A stretch of 64,000 bases of DNA from Cladopsammia gracilis (lineage: Eukaryota; Cnidaria; Anthozoa; Scleractinia; Dendrophylliidae): positions 1,667,001-1,731,000 of the forward strand of contig JAJGOT010000054.1 in assembly GCA_022457155.1 (NCBI GenBank), in the 5' to 3' direction. Under the pieces are notes generated by a model, which saw nothing but the letters and a program-made list of their open reading frames with translations, had not been told where the DNA came from and did no database searches. Numbering within the stretch: the stretch's first letter is position 1; each line of letters starts with the position of its first letter. Position numbers and translations under genes: made by a program. Positions 44,485-56,529 of the stretch are shown here, piece after piece.

Positions 44485-44599
44485 AGATCGATTTCACCTA
44501 CGTCACCAACAACCTAACAACCGTTGCTACGACGCCATATTGGTGTACCTAAATGTAAACAAACGAAGTGCGCGTCACTCCGCGTCACTGAGATTCACG

Positions 44600-46069
44600 A
44601 TGGTGTTGTGCCTAATGGTCGGTTGTGGAAGCAAAAGCGGTCGAGATCAAGGTACATATTTTGCTCGAGTTCCTCCAGTAGTTAGTAATCAAGGTGAACA
44701 AGCTGAGGAATTGTCCCGAGAGCGGCGATTGCGTTGGATTCGTGCTATAAGTCGGGACGGATTGACCGATGAGATTCTGAACAACGATCAGGTATGCGGC
44801 AAACATTTTGTCTCTGGCAAAGCAGCGAAAAGCTGGGATAAATATAATGTTGATTGGATTCCAACATTAAACCTCGGCCATGCCAAGAAATCAACTGGTA
44901 ACAATCTCGAGAAAGCGGCAGAAAGAGGACAGAGAGCGAACGAGAGGGAGCAGAAACGAAACTGAGGCTCAACGCGAGAGAGAGCAGATGTTGTTGGAGG
45001 AAATAGCGGCTAAGAAACAAAGGTTAAATGATCCGGGAGAACCCATTGCTGATATCAGCTTCGATGAACTACCAACACACGCTGATGCAAGTACACAAAC
45101 AGAAGAGTTTGATTATTTAGTACGTCCTGCACCGCCACAAAGACCATTTGACAAAGATGATTTTGACGGCGACGACAACAAGGTGAATTTCTACACTGGA
45201 TTACCTTCGTTCGATATTTTAAACACTGTTTTCATCCAAGTCTCACCCTTCGTCAAACGCACCGAGTCTCAACTTTTAATTTTAACTCCATTTCGGGAAT
45301 TTGCTTTGACTTTAATGAAGCTAAAACTGAACATGCCTTTAGGAGATCTCTCCTACAGGTTTAATATTCTATTTCAACTGTGTCACGAATATTTCTCGCA
45401 TGGATGGTAGTCATGGATATAAGACTCTCTCCATTGATTTCCTGGCCAGACCGGGAAGACTTGTGGAGAACTATGCCTCAATGTTTTCAGTTCTCATTCG
45501 GAAAAAAGACCACAGTCATCATTGATTGCTTTGAGGTTTTTATTGACAGACCCTCGAACCTTCTCGCACGAGCACAAACATTCTCTTCATACAAACATCA
45601 CAACACTGTTAAGATTTTGATTGGCATCACACCACAGGGTACAATTTCATTTGTATCACAAGCTTGGGGAGGGAGAACTTCTGACAAATGTTTGACAGAG
45701 AACTGTGGTATCATGGATAAGCTACTACCTGGCGACCTTGTCGTGGCAGATCGTGGATTCACCATTCAAGAATCACTAATGTTTAAACAAGCACAGTTGG
45801 CAATTCCTGCATTTACACGTGGTAAAGACCAACTAGATCCAGTAGATGTGGAAAAAACAAGGGGCATTGCGAATGTTAGAATTCACGTAGAAAGGGTCAT
45901 CGGTCTGCTGCGAAGGAAGTACACTATTTTAAGTGGAATTCTGCCCATTGATTTTTTGATTTGCAACCCCAAGGGAACTCAAGAAGCGTCGAAACCAATG
46001 ATTGATAGAATGATAACTGTGTGCTCTGCTTTAGTTAACCTGTGTCCTGGAATCGTTCCCTTTGATTGA
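44600..46069 (+). pseudogene. THAP/DDE (DDE_Tnp_4) transposase, two frameshifts
   Basis: From ATG 44600 the protein has a THAP zinc finger: C at the start (MVGCGSKSG), WIRAISR, the VCGKHF block and [11 protein letters not shown] coiled-coil, Glu/Arg-rich linker follows. A shift near 44955 moves to a second frame (44957-45390) with [16 protein letters not shown] and [15 protein letters not shown] further shift near 45370 leads to the third (to 46069). That has [11 protein letters not shown], then [13 protein letters not shown] (first catalytic Asp), VADRGFTI (second) and [11 protein letters not shown] (Glu). These blocks are the IS5/Harbinger-like DDE_Tnp_4 fold. Both shifts are explained by one-base changes and there is no splice site at either. 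The product would bind and cut the element ends. Confidence 0.78.
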
Positions 46070-46379
46070 ACTTTGATCCAAAACAAACCACACTACAGTA
46101 CACTGTATGTGTTGATGTTTGACACCCAATCCAAAACTTTGATATCTCCCTCCTAGGAAACACCCCTAAGATTTGATTATAAATTTTGATAGAAAAATTA
46201 ACCAGGTCTCTTTTTCTGAAAAATGTCAAAGTTAACCATAGATTTGATTCATGATGTATAAAGTTTGTGTACGGTTTTAGAACTATTATTCTGACAAGTG
46301 CAATTTCTAAAGGAGGTCCAAGAATGAGAAAAGTTTACAGAATTATTAGTAGGGGGGAACGGTGTAATAAAACCACTCC

Positions 46380-46533
46380 AGGGGGGCTCCTATATAGAAA
46401 TGACATTAATTGGTTCCTCTAAAGGGTGCAAATAAATTTGCGCCACACCCACAAAACGAGATTCTGGTAGCTTGTAGCGGTTTTTCAAACACCACTAAGA
46501 TCACTCCTGTCATTTATATATGGGAGCCCCCGG
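46380..46533. mobile_element. 154-bp MITE between the two ISL2EU genes
   Basis: GGGGGGCTCCTATATAGAAA at the left and TATATATGGGAGCCCCCGGG at the right are near-perfect complements around a short body. The element lies in the convergent intergenic space. No target duplication is certain. The rest of 46070-46547 shows nothing. Confidence 0.65.
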
Positions 46534-46547
46534 GTAATAAGAATGTT

Positions 46548-49327
46548 TCATGTAACAGGAAATAGGTCCATAGCATGGTCTTTCAAGCACTTAAGCAAAT
46601 GAGGTCGCATCTTTGGGATATCAAACTGCACACGTTGTGGGTTTTGTCCAAACACCAGAGAGGTAGCGAATGCTATGGCAAAAACCCCACAGTCACTTGA
46701 ATTGAGCTGTTGTTGTACCTGTAGCTTGTTGATTCCCTTATAGTTGGGACCAAGTAAGTCCATCACCAATTCCAAGATTTCTTGTGAGATTGCATTTTGT
46801 GCCAGACTGTCCAGTAAATTGACATATCCAGTGTCACAGTTAATGGAACTGACACACACCCAGTGATTGTTGTTTATGTGTAAAATCTGTATAAAGTCAG
46901 TGGACATAATGTCAAACTGTCTAACTGGGCCAAGAGTTGGTCTTTGAAATCCCTTGATTGATTTGTTTATATCTGCTAGCAGTATTTGAGCCTCGTGCAC
47001 AATTAAACAATCTAGCCACCCACTGGGTGATAAAATTAGGTCAAATTCTGTCTGCCCGAGCTTTCCTAAAGACTTTTTTTCTCAGATTTAGAATGCAAAG
47101 TCTTAATAAAAGTCACATCGTCATTTGCATCATTTGATGTTGTTTGTTGGCGCTTTGATGCATTTGGAGCATAAGAGCTGATCACTTTGGGTGTTTTGTG
47201 GCATGATGAACAAACCCAAGTAGTCTGACTGTTATTTGGCAATCTCTTGTAGTTAAGGCAGTGTAGATGAAAAAACTTGCCATTTTGGCAGCATTCATTG
47301 TGGCATTGAAGGAGTTTGTCACCTTCCTTGGGCTTAGCTTTACAAATGCAGATGCTATCAAGACTCATAGCTGGGGAAGGGACCCTTGTAGGTACCCCTG
47401 TCTTGGGTTGTTGTTTAGCTGCCTTTTTCAATCTCTTAAATTCTGGTAGGACTCTGCAGTTGGGGCAATACCAAGTTTTCGGAATATTGTCAATCTTTAG
47501 GCAAGACAAGTGAAATGACCTGATGGGACATTTGGGGTTGCAACAAAGGACACTTTTTTTCAGTAACACTCCTTCTGCAGTAGCAAATACCATCTCTGTC
47601 AGATGGTTTGTTACCTTCATCATGACTTAGAAAGTGCTTTCTTGTGTACCATTTACCTAGCACTTCAGGTAAAATACAAGTTCTCCAAAACTTCGTAAGC
47701 TTTGGCAAAACAGATTGCCAGTGATTCACATCAGGCAAAATTCTCTGATTAAAAAAATGTGGTATCACCACTAGCACCAAAAGCACACACGACAAAGTCA
47801 CAGTACTTTCTCTTGACAGTAAAAAGCTGCTGCTGTGATTGGTAGTAATATGCATGGTCTGACTTCAGCAAAAAATTACCAGTGTTGTCTTTCATCAAAC
47901 ATGACGAGCTTTTTGAAATGTAATTTTCAAAGTCACAATTTTCAATACACAGTGGGCATTTCACTTCGCCACACCCTTCACCACAACAGTCACAAGAACA
48001 GAGGAAGTCTGGGGTAGCATGTAGCCAAGGATAATCTTCATTGATAAAAACTCCACATTTTACTACTCTGAAATTAACGTGCTTATCCTTCATTATCTGT
48101 TCATATGCCTTGATTGCATGTTCCTCATGTTCACATCCATGAATTACTGCTTTATTGGAGAGTTTGTTAAGTTCAGGGTAACAGATTGCTTGAATTAGAG
48201 ACTGGGATGGTAAAGCGGGGTTGGTGTGCGATGCCTGATTACTTTGAGAGGCTCCAATCCTCCCAGCTCTGTGTTTGAAGAAGTTAGAACCTTGAGATTG
48301 AGTTATCGTGTCTCTTTCAATTTGTGAGATTTGATCTTTAGATAAAGTTATTTCTGTCTCAAGGCAAACACACAACAGTTCGGAGTAATCTAGATCCTGA
48401 TATTTGGGATCTGCGAGATCATGAACGGTCGGAAGTGTGCGGCTCTTTAGAACGAAGCTGTCAGCATAGGGTGAAACCAAACTAAGGGCAATCGGCTTTG
48501 TTTTACATTTGTTTAGATCGGCATAGAAAGAATCCATTTCCGCTTTAGTTGGAACTGGAATTTCTTTCTCTTTCTCGGGCGTTTTCTCTCCTGTTATGAT
48601 TAGCTCATCTGCTTCAAAAATATCGGGGAGACGATCTAGTCCCATCTATAGTAGCATCCATGTCCCTTTTCATTTTTCTTGCAGAAGCAAAATTGATGTC
48701 GCGAACTCTCGCATAATCTACTTCCTTTACATACGACGGTAAAATCCACGAGCATTTGACTTGTGTACACGACAGTTTTCCATTAATTTTTGTCCATGCT
48801 TCGAGATAAAAAAGTACGCTGGCTACATGCGAACAAGACTCTGCAAGACCAGCCTTACAACCACAGCAATGAGCTGACAAAATCGTACCCTGCTTTTCGG
48901 TGATGATCCAAATGGTTATCAATGAATCGTTCATTCTTTGCGAATGTCTGACTTTTGCTAAGACTACGAACTTGTCGTTGATTATGTGTCCTTGTACACT
49001 CGTGATGAACCCAGAAACCATTTGGTTATAAGCTTGCAAGCTTCTGAATGACTTAAACTGCTGTTTTGTGCAGTAGCTTGTTTCTAAAACCAGATAAAAA
49101 AGTAAATATGTCGATTCCATGGGAGGTAAACAGTCTGGTTCAAAGAACTTTCCTTCGATTAACACTGGATCAATTCCTATCGCTGCTATTTTCTCTCTGT
49201 AACGTTGGTTGATCTTTTGCTCCAGCTGTTTAGCATAATCGGACAGAGGAATGGGAGGCTTTTGTTCGATATTCTCGCTTGAATTCCCTTCATTTTGTTG
49301 AGAATACATTATATCGTCAGTCGCCAT
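46548..49327 (-). pseudogene. ISL2EU SWIM / YqaJ exonuclease / PHD / Ulp1 protein, frameshifted
   Basis: From ATG 49327 (MATDDIMYSQQ) the protein has a SWIM-type finger CCGCKAGLAESCSH. Its YqaJ/lambda-exonuclease-like domain has [26 protein letters not shown] and [10 protein letters not shown], the Asp/Glu-x-Lys set of this nuclease fold. Two PHD-like fingers follow ([19 protein letters not shown], then ICICKAKPKEGDK..CSSC). Last is an Ulp1/C48 protease with NNHWVCVSS, LLDSL and NSSDCGVFAIAF (His, Asp, Gln, Cys). Four one-base indels break it, in runs at 48625-48628, 47751-47757, about 47553-47560 and 47073-47079. The nuclease and protease probably act in processing or regulation of transposition; that is inference. 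Confidence 0.75.
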
Positions 49328-49439
49328 TTTGATTTTCGCGGGAAAAGTGGTACACCAATATGGCAACCGGAAATAATGTGACGTCACGTGAAAACGATCT
49401 ATTAAGTATATTATTATATTGAAGTGGTTGTCAAGAGGT

Positions 49440-51660
49440 TCTGGGCAATGCGTCAGTTGTGGCCAAGTGTAGTCCAATGCATGGAAACCCAAAAACTGTC
49501 AGAACTGTGGCTTTGAAGTCGGAGGGACATATGGGCCCAAAGTAAAAAAAAGCAAGATTGCAGACTCCCCAAAGTGTGTTGCAATAGTGGAGTCATCAGA
49601 ACTGAAGCTATGTTCAGTTGAATTACAGACACAACAGAGTGTTTGTTGTGCAATCAGGCACCGATTGTGTGTCATTTTGAAAAGTGCAAGGAAAAGAGAG
49701 CAGTTCATGTTGCAAGTAATGTTCCCTTTTCTTGTGACCACACAAATCTTAGTAAATCATACTCAACTCCAACTTTTGCAAAGAATTTAGTGGAAAAGGA
49801 TATAAATGCCTACAAATGTGATAGTGCTACACAAGGTATGCTGATGGATGCTATTTACCCCCCACCTGACTTCAGGCATGTGAAAGCTGCTGTGCAGTGT
49901 GTCATGGTGCATCTCAGGGCCCATCAAACCCCACTGGTTACTGCCATGTCCAAAAGGATGGTGAACAGTTGCATCCCATTTGCCCACACCTCCATGTACT
50001 TTTTTGTGTGCCGAGATTTTCAAATTCAGCTCCCGCTAACACTGCACTTTTGTCAGGAAGTAATGGATCCAATGTGGCAACATCCACCTGTACAGTGGTA
50101 CCTGAAAGTAATGAGCAGTAAACAGTGTGAGCAGAAGCTCAACAATAAAGCTAAATATGAAGAGTCATTCCATACCCAATAAATCAAGAGATCCTGTTCA
50201 CTTGTCGTGATCTCTCGGACATACCTAGCTGAATGTGATCTTTGTGCAAGTCCTCTTTCAGATTGCAGAAGGCATCCTGGTCAAGGACAAGCGGTCTTAT
50301 CCTACATTGTCACCCCTTGGATTTTCCATCCAGTTGACATCAAGGTCAAACTTTGCTCAAATAAAAAGTGCAAAGCCATGCACCAAGTATGGCCCATCTG
50401 ACAAATGTACATGTACTTCATTATATAATGATTGCAAGATTGCCTTTTTTCTCTTCAGGGATTTCTTAATAACAGCCCTTCGGGTTAATTGTTATGACAT
50501 TAAATTCTGCTAACAAAACTCTTGAGTGTTGTTCTCTCATTTTCTATTCTTAGTATGGGTCTGTTCGTTAATTATGGCTAAGAGGGGGCCGGTGTTTATT
50601 TCTAAAAAAGGCACAGTGAAAAACATTCTCCCCAATATTCCGTATTTACAATAAACGTACCCTCCCAACTTATGTGCTGTACAAAATCTGCACCCCCCTC
50701 CCTCCCCCTGTTTGATTTGAAGTTTCCTGTCCCAGTTCACTCGTCCAGGTAGTGTATAACACCTGGTTGTTAATTGTACAGAAGGAAGATGAACAGCAAT
50801 AAACTATCGAAAAATTTTTATTCCATTTTTATTTTCGACTTGTATATACACTGATCACCGGTTTATACCAGCGTTTTTATTTTAAATTCGCTGATCGGTT
50901 TTTCAGGATAAACAAAGCATTTATTTAAAAATCCTATCACAGAGCCTATTATAAACATCACCTGGGCTAAAAAAAGATGTAAAATCAGCGAAGCATCAAA
51001 GGTGGGAGTTTTTCTGAGAAAATCCCTACAAGAATTGATGCAAGAAGATGTATTGTTGGCCCTAGAAGCTCGTATATGAAACTCTCGTGGCTTGGCATGT
51101 CAGTGCTCAAGGTCTTTGTATGATATTAGAATCAATGATCAATGGGCAGTATTTCATTTCTTTCGAGGAAGCATACCACATATACAGCTCTTACTTTGCT
51201 TTTCATGTTGACTGAAAAAAACTGAAACATTAATCATAAAACCAAAACTAAAAATGTACCCCCCCCATTTTTTTCCGGAAATGAAAAATGTACCCACCCT
51301 TTCTGAAGACTTAGCAAAAATATCCCCCCCCCCCCAAATTCTGAACACCGGCCCCCTCTTAATTAACTAACAATCCCTAACATTGATTTATGAACAAGAC
51401 CTGCAGGTAATCATTTCTCTTTCATTTTTCCAGTGTGTTTTGGCAGTATTATGTTTTCCATTCTCAGGTTCAGTTCAATGATAATGACTTGAGATACATC
51501 AGCGGCTTGTACAATGGATTTTATGCATATGAGCTTCTTTCAGAAAGGTCCCTTGACTGTGTTATATGTGGTATGATTGGGCAAGTTCATTTTGGCAATG
51601 GAAATGAAAAGAATCGTTGCAGTGTTGATTTGGTAAGTGACTTAATAACCATTGCACGAG
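49440..51660 (+). pseudogene. Decayed SWIM-type zinc-finger gene of a cnidarian multi-copy family
   Basis: The first block (49445-49640) has CVSCGQV and CQNCGFEVGGTYGPK, a zinc-ribbon-like pair. The next frame (49643-50182) has VCHFEKCKEKRAVHV and FSCDH, a second SWIM-like pattern. Then come ECDLCASPLSDCRRHPGQ and VDIKVKLCSNKKCKAMHQV (50230-50400). The last exon-like block (51476-51630) has YISGLYNGFYAYELLSER and VHFGNGNEKNRCS, before a GTAAGT donor. The order resembles proteins often labelled HMG domain-containing 3-like in cnidarian annotations; I recall this rather than show it. A stop and shifts break the gene and a foldback element splits it. It starts 40 bp from the ISL2EU end. Confidence 0.45.
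50557..51377. mobile_element. Foldback DNA element inside the zinc-finger gene
   Basis: Inverted ends GGGTCTGTTCGTTAATTA (left) and the complement of TAATTAACTAACAATCCC (right) continue inward with a shared AAGAGGGGGCCGGTGTT. The body holds C-rich runs and no ORF of note. It lies in what looks like an intron or gap of the surrounding gene. TA-type flanks are possible but not certain. Confidence 0.65.
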
Positions 51661-51689
51661 TCAGTGTTGTTGGAGGATATTGTTAAAAT

Positions 51690-52280
51690 TTTGCTTTATT
51701 AGAGATTGAAGTAATACTTACAGGTCTGTCTGAGTCTTGGTCATTAGGTCCACAAAAATGCATAGCTAATGGCAAAACATAAAGCACAGAGTTTGTCCTT
51801 TTTTGTTACATTTCACTGTTGTCCCAATAACTACCCGCTCTGTATACTATCATTTTGGCAGCCATTACTGTTTCTCTTCCCCTCCCCCCTCCGCCTTCAA
51901 GTACACTAAGAAGAATTTTAGGGGTGTGCAATTTTTTAACAGACTGATTCTGCCTGATGTGGTTCCTCAACATGTTGGGGATAGTTGTACATGTAGTTAC
52001 AGTGTATATACTGTAGGACTAGTACTGCAGCTTTATGTGAAAGCAGCGTTTTGAGTGTACATTGCAGGTTGTTATTTATTGAAAGGTGTAAAATTGCACA
52101 ATTAAATGTCAATTTAATGCAATAATAATAATAATAACAGAAAAAATATTTTTTTTATGGATAGTACAGACAGACATCACAGTCTTCGCAACAGCGTATT
52201 TACCTTTTTTTGTTTATATATTCATTAGGGGACCCGATGCCTTTGCACCACATAATTAAGAGCAACCCTCTAGATATGGC
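51690..52280. other. Stretch without a supported gene
   Basis: An ATAATAATA run lies near 52120. CAGTCTTCGCAACAG at 52181 resembles the 17-base motif of the element in the SAM-gene intron, but stands alone. No gene is seen. Confidence 0.4.
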
Positions 52281-52297
52281 TTCCTTGGAATCTTATA

Positions 52298-52912
52298 ATG
52301 ATCAAGAACTCCACTGAAGAAGCCATATCAGATGAACCATCCCAGGCAGATTTGAAGGAAATGCTCATCGACATGCAAATAAACGTGAATAACATACTTC
52401 GGGACAACATTACACTTAGAGAAGAAATTGCGGAACTGAGAGCAACCTTTCAACAGCAAAGTGAATTAACCGCGCTCAAACCGATAGTTTTGCAGTTGAA
52501 GAAAGAAAATGAGGAACTTGAAAAGGAACTTGACAGCGCTAGAAAGAAAATTGACGAAGAGGAAATTTCGGAATTATATGACCTGCAAGATTGCTTAGAA
52601 CAATATTCTCGCAAAAACTCTTTAGAAATACACTGAATTCCTGAAGACGCCTATGCATCTCCTGAAGAGGCAATCTTGAAGTTCGCTGTTTCTCTTGATG
52701 TCAATATGCAACCGGACAACATTGAAATCACACACCACCTTAAAGGCGAGGAAGTAAAGCCTATAATTGTCAAATTCATCAGCCACAAGGTAAAATCGTC
52801 ACTGTACAAGCAGAGAATAAAGTTGAGACATCTAAAGCTATCTGATATTTTCCCCAGCTCATCCGCTGCAGCCTGTGTGCATTCGAAGGTATATTTATTA
52901 ACGAAAACCTGA
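52298..52912 (+). pseudogene. LINE ORF1-like protein remnant
   Basis: The first frame (52298-52636) is a long coiled coil (ITLREEIAELRATFQQQ to SARKKIDEEE) ending in QYSRKNSLEIH before TGA. The same frame continues with IPEDAYASPEEAILKFA, DNIEITHHLKGEE, KPIIVKFISHKVK and a basic tail. This coiled coil plus small nucleic-acid-binding segment is typical of L1/Tx1-type ORF1 proteins, which coat the LINE RNA. One stop at 52634 and truncation after 52912 show a dead copy; no ORF2 follows. Confidence 0.6.
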
Positions 52913-52979
52913 CTTCAGCAACAAGTGGCAATGCAACTGATGGTCTTTTCGATTCAACAAGGATTTGAAATGCCTAAGA

Positions 52980-53240
52980 GAGCTTATGACCTTCGATGGA
53001 AATCCTCGAAAATACTGGCTGTTTATCAACAATTTTGAGGTCAATATTGCCAAGAGAGATACAACTTTGTACTGGAAAGGCCTGGGAAACCATTAAGAAC
53101 TGTTCCATAATTTCCGAGCCTGAACAAGGCCACCAGAAAGCCCTGGAAATTTTGTATCACAGGTTTGGCCAGCAACATGTCATCATGCATGCGCACATCA
53201 CCAAGATTGCGAACGGTCCCCAGCATAGGCTTAATGCATT
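52980..53240 (+). pseudogene. BEL/Pao gag fragment
   Basis: Two frames together give TFDGNPRKYWLFINNFE and then CTGKAWETIKNCSI and ALEILYHRFGQQHV, the DUF1759-type capsid segment also present at 7.2 kb and 12.7 kb. The order and a frame break near 53040 mark it as a short remnant unrelated in position to any LTR. Confidence 0.6.
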
Positions 53241-53304
53241 TGTTTGTGCGTGTGCGCTGTTAGAATGCTACCAACACTCCCCTTCTTGTTCATAGATAGT
53301 TGAG

Positions 53305-54056
53305 CATGAAACATCTCCAAAACCATGTGGCATGTTTTCTGTCAGGCATCATCAAAAGATCAATTGTCAAATGTCTCAGAAGAATTTGTCAATGCTCAGT
53401 TGGACTATCAAGGGTAGTATAGAGGAGCATTATGGTATTTTAGGCCAAGCCCAAGGGGAGGGTCAGGAAATTTCATTCCCATCGTAGGAGGGTCACATCA
53501 TTTTCAACACTAAATTTAAAATCTCCACCCCCTCCCCCTGCTAATTTCTGATAAGTCCCACCATACTTTAAAAGGTTCGTACTGTACTGTAGGTCAGAAT
53601 TCATCATAAACATATGCTGTCTAATTACACTATTATCTCCTCAATGGCATGATTCATTGTTCTTTTGCTTTAAGATGAAACAGATACAGAAAAACCTTCT
53701 GAAGATCTTGGCGAAGCCTCCTGCAGTGCAGCAATTGATGACATATCCGATTACAGTGCACAACTGGTGTGTGCAGTGTTCTTTAAAGTTGCCACATTTA
53801 GAAATTTAAGTGTGAAAAGTGTGAGAAAAGCCCAGCTGCTAAAGAACTAGACATCAAGTATAGAGGGAGTGAAAATTATGAACTGGCCAAAAAAATTTAC
53901 ATTGAGCTTGTCAAAAGAGTTTGTTCATGTTACCACTGGTACAAACTACAAGTGTTTGTCAAGAGATGAAATTGTTGTTAAGAACGATCTACAGCTGCCT
54001 TAGCTGAAGTAAACAATTCAGATCTCTCATCCTCTAGTTCAACTAAGTCTGTGGAA
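53305..54056 (+). repeat. Dispersed gene-derived repeat, copy 2
   Basis: Matches 2785-3562 in the same orientation from GAACATCTCCAAAACC-like sequence to CTGTGGAAGACA. This copy preserves different parts: CSCYHWYKLQVF and YELAKKIYIELVKRV read well here but are shifted in copy 1. Comparing both shows that each has decayed on its own. The flanks differ on both sides. Confidence 0.65.
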
Positions 54057-54069
54057 GACAAGTGGTACA

Positions 54070-54378
54070 CAAGATGGATCCGAAGAGTGATGATTATGAG
54101 CGGCTCCTGCAGATGGCAAGGCAGTACCAAGGGAAGACATTTGAACTTGTGAAACAATTCCACTTTGTGCCGCCAGATTGAAGCAGAATAAGTCATGCAA
54201 GACATGGAATTACACCGGGGAGTGCTCTTGCGACCAAACCCAAGCCATTTACAAAGAACACCACTGCTGCAATGTTTGCGAGAGTGCAGATCACCCCATG
54301 CTTCACTGTAAAAAAAGTAAATATCAAATTCCAATGCTCGCTACTGTAGGGAAGATCACAAAACAATCATCTGAATGA
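54070..54378 (+). pseudogene. Gag-like zinc-knuckle fragment
   Basis: DDYERLLQMARQYQGKTFELVKQF ends at a TGA. The next codons give CKTWNYTGECSCDQTQA and HHCCNVCESADHPMLHC, a Cys/His array like those of gag-like ORFs in tyrosine-recombinase retroelements. It directly follows the dispersed repeat. No RT or recombinase is next to it. Confidence 0.4.
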
Positions 54379-54399
54379 TAAACCCTCCCCATATCCTTA

Positions 54400-55950
54400 G
54401 CCGATGCAGTTCGCGCCTACAGCCGAGGAGTTCTAGGCAATATGTTCAAAGTCTCCCCACAGATAAGGTGCCTATCTTTTTTCAGTGACTGCAATGGATA
54501 GTAGTCTGGTGCTATTCCACTTATCAAAGTGCCATTCACAACCCCTTCAGAGATCCAGAGGCGACCCATTGCCCACAGATGTTCTTGCCGAGTTGACTTG
54601 TCTACTGAGAACATATCCCTTGCCGCATTTTGTAAAGATTTGATACAATTATCTCCAAAGAAAAATGTTTTTAGTCCAATGACTTTTAAACGTAGTTAAT
54701 GGTCAACTGTGCATCGCTTATAATACCCTTCTTGAGTGCATTTTATCAGTGTATGATCAGTTACTTGTTCATGTCGTGTTTGGTTGACATTTCAAGTACG
54801 GTGTTTTGTGTTGTTAGCAAAATAAGGAGCTGGACATTGTTATCACATCACCTGGAATCATTCATGTGCTGTGTTTATCATGTCTAATCTCAGAGATCAC
54901 GCTGTTAGTTTTGATTGACAGTGTGTATATCAAGGCAGCCCTCATTCTTTTTTTACTTGCGAGTGTTTCAATAACATATTTGTAAAGTTCAAGTGAAATA
55001 ATAATAAACTCAAAGACATTTCATTCTTCAAACTTCTCTTTCTTCGTTGACTTGGCAGAACTCAGTTGATATTGCATCATGTACAACCGAAAATAGAATC
55101 AAATACCACCTTGGAAATATCCCACGCTACTTTTGAATAAAGGGAACCATTAGTCGAAAAAGAAAAATTACTTGACACTGAATTGCCAAGTGTTTTAAAG
55201 ACTGTCTTAATTGGATTTCTCTAAAAAGCGTATGTGGAAACAACTTTTCAGTTTCAGACAAAGCAGGATGGGATTAATGGCCTATTTTCGCTCTAATTTC
55301 TACGTGCACCAATGTTTATATTTTTAACTTGGGCAACCATATTGAATTATTTAGAGGCTGGCGACTATAACACATGGTGAAGCCAGTGCCCGCTCTTGAC
55401 TACGTACATTAAGAGACCTCTACAACGGGTTTTACTCTATAAACACTTTGACTGACTGAAGTCTTGATGACCAAATCTGTGGCATACGTACTATTTACAA
55501 CATGAGTGGCGATGTTGTATGGGATCTACAATCTCGAGCCAAATGCGAGAGATTGTGAATCCCGAACAACATTGCCACGAATATTGTAAAGCACTCCACT
55601 GTTATGCAGACATTTTCTATTGTTTCTGAAAACCAACGTGGATAAGGCCTTAACACATTGTTAATGATCAAGCTCTGCTTTTTTTAACACTAACGTGGAT
55701 AAGGTTATGTAACACTGTTCCTGAATAACCTTTTCTTTTTTAAATAGTAGTGTTTTGTGGGTGAAAAATCGAGACAAATTTGAATATTCACTTCTGCATA
55801 CCTCCTCAGCCAGGAGTCGTAACAAGCATGGCTCGTCAGTTTAGGAAGCCAAAAAGTCCTAAAGAGGTTGAACGAAACTGTTCCTCGTAATACTCTGAGC
55901 TATTTGATCTATGTAAGTGCCTCAAATGTGCTTGCTGTTGTTTTCTCTTG
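54400..55950. other. Stretch without a recognisable gene, one hairpin
   Basis: An inverted repeat at 55506-55578 pairs GTGGCGATGTTGTATGGGAT with CCCGAACAACATTGCCAC around an inner CTCG...CGAG pair. ACGTGGATAAGG occurs twice about 60 bases apart near 55637 and 55692. Nothing coding is supported. Confidence 0.4.
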
Positions 55951-55954
55951 TAGA

Positions 55955-56178
55955 TTTCTTATGACCCTGATAAAAGTGAACTTCAGGATTGTCATCCCCT
56001 TTTGCTGGATGACTTTTTACAGAAGCTAAAACGGAACTTCATTGAGCAAAACAGCTACACACATCACATGTGCTGCCAAACTCTCCTTCCATGTGTCGGA
56101 AATACCCCCTTGGTTGTTCCTAAACTTTCTGATGGCTCTGTGTGGAACACAGAAATGAACAAAAAAGTCAGTTTCTGA
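55955..56178 (+). other. Candidate orphan exon
   Basis: After an acceptor-like TTTTCTCTTGTAG the frame reads ISYDPDKSELQDCHPLLL and DDFLQKLKRNFIEQ and stays open to a TGA near 56178. The sequence looks coding, with several Cys and His. No family is recognised and no partner exon can be joined in phase with confidence. Confidence 0.35.
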
Positions 56179-56529
56179 CCAAGCAACACAAAGCAGTTGA
56201 AGGACAGTGTTTGTATTTCGGGTATTTTAACGTTTATGAATAACAATAATAAGCTTTAACCTTGAGGTAGACTGAGTGTTAAATATTTCAGTGTTGCCCT
56301 TGAATAACAATATGGCTGCAAGTCATGCAATGTTAAGATGTCTTTTGAAACTTAACAGTCACAGTAGCCTTTCAATGTGTTATCTCAATGGCTCACAACA
56401 GAAAGCGTTGCTAGGAAAATCCTGGCATTTCTTCACAGGTTTTGCTTTCTCAGCAAATATTACATAGCTCATTTTTCGTTCTCACTTCAATGTAAACAAG
56501 AAAGTTCTGTAATGAACTGACAGAATTAA

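Larger units (their letters stand above)
44485..49400 (+). mobile_element. ISL2EU-type DNA transposon, 4916 bp, decayed
   Basis: The ends are inverted: AGATCGATTTCAC at the left, and AGATCGTTTTCACGTGACGT as the complement of the right end. A second matching block, GCCATATTGGTGTACC, lies at 44534-44549 and inverted at 49349-49364. AT flanks both ends (44483-44484, 49401-49402). It carries a THAP + DDE transposase on the plus strand and a convergent gene with a YqaJ exonuclease domain on the minus strand. That pair of proteins and the 2-bp duplication are features of ISL2EU (IS4EU). Single-base indels in both genes make it inactive as read. Confidence 0.8.
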
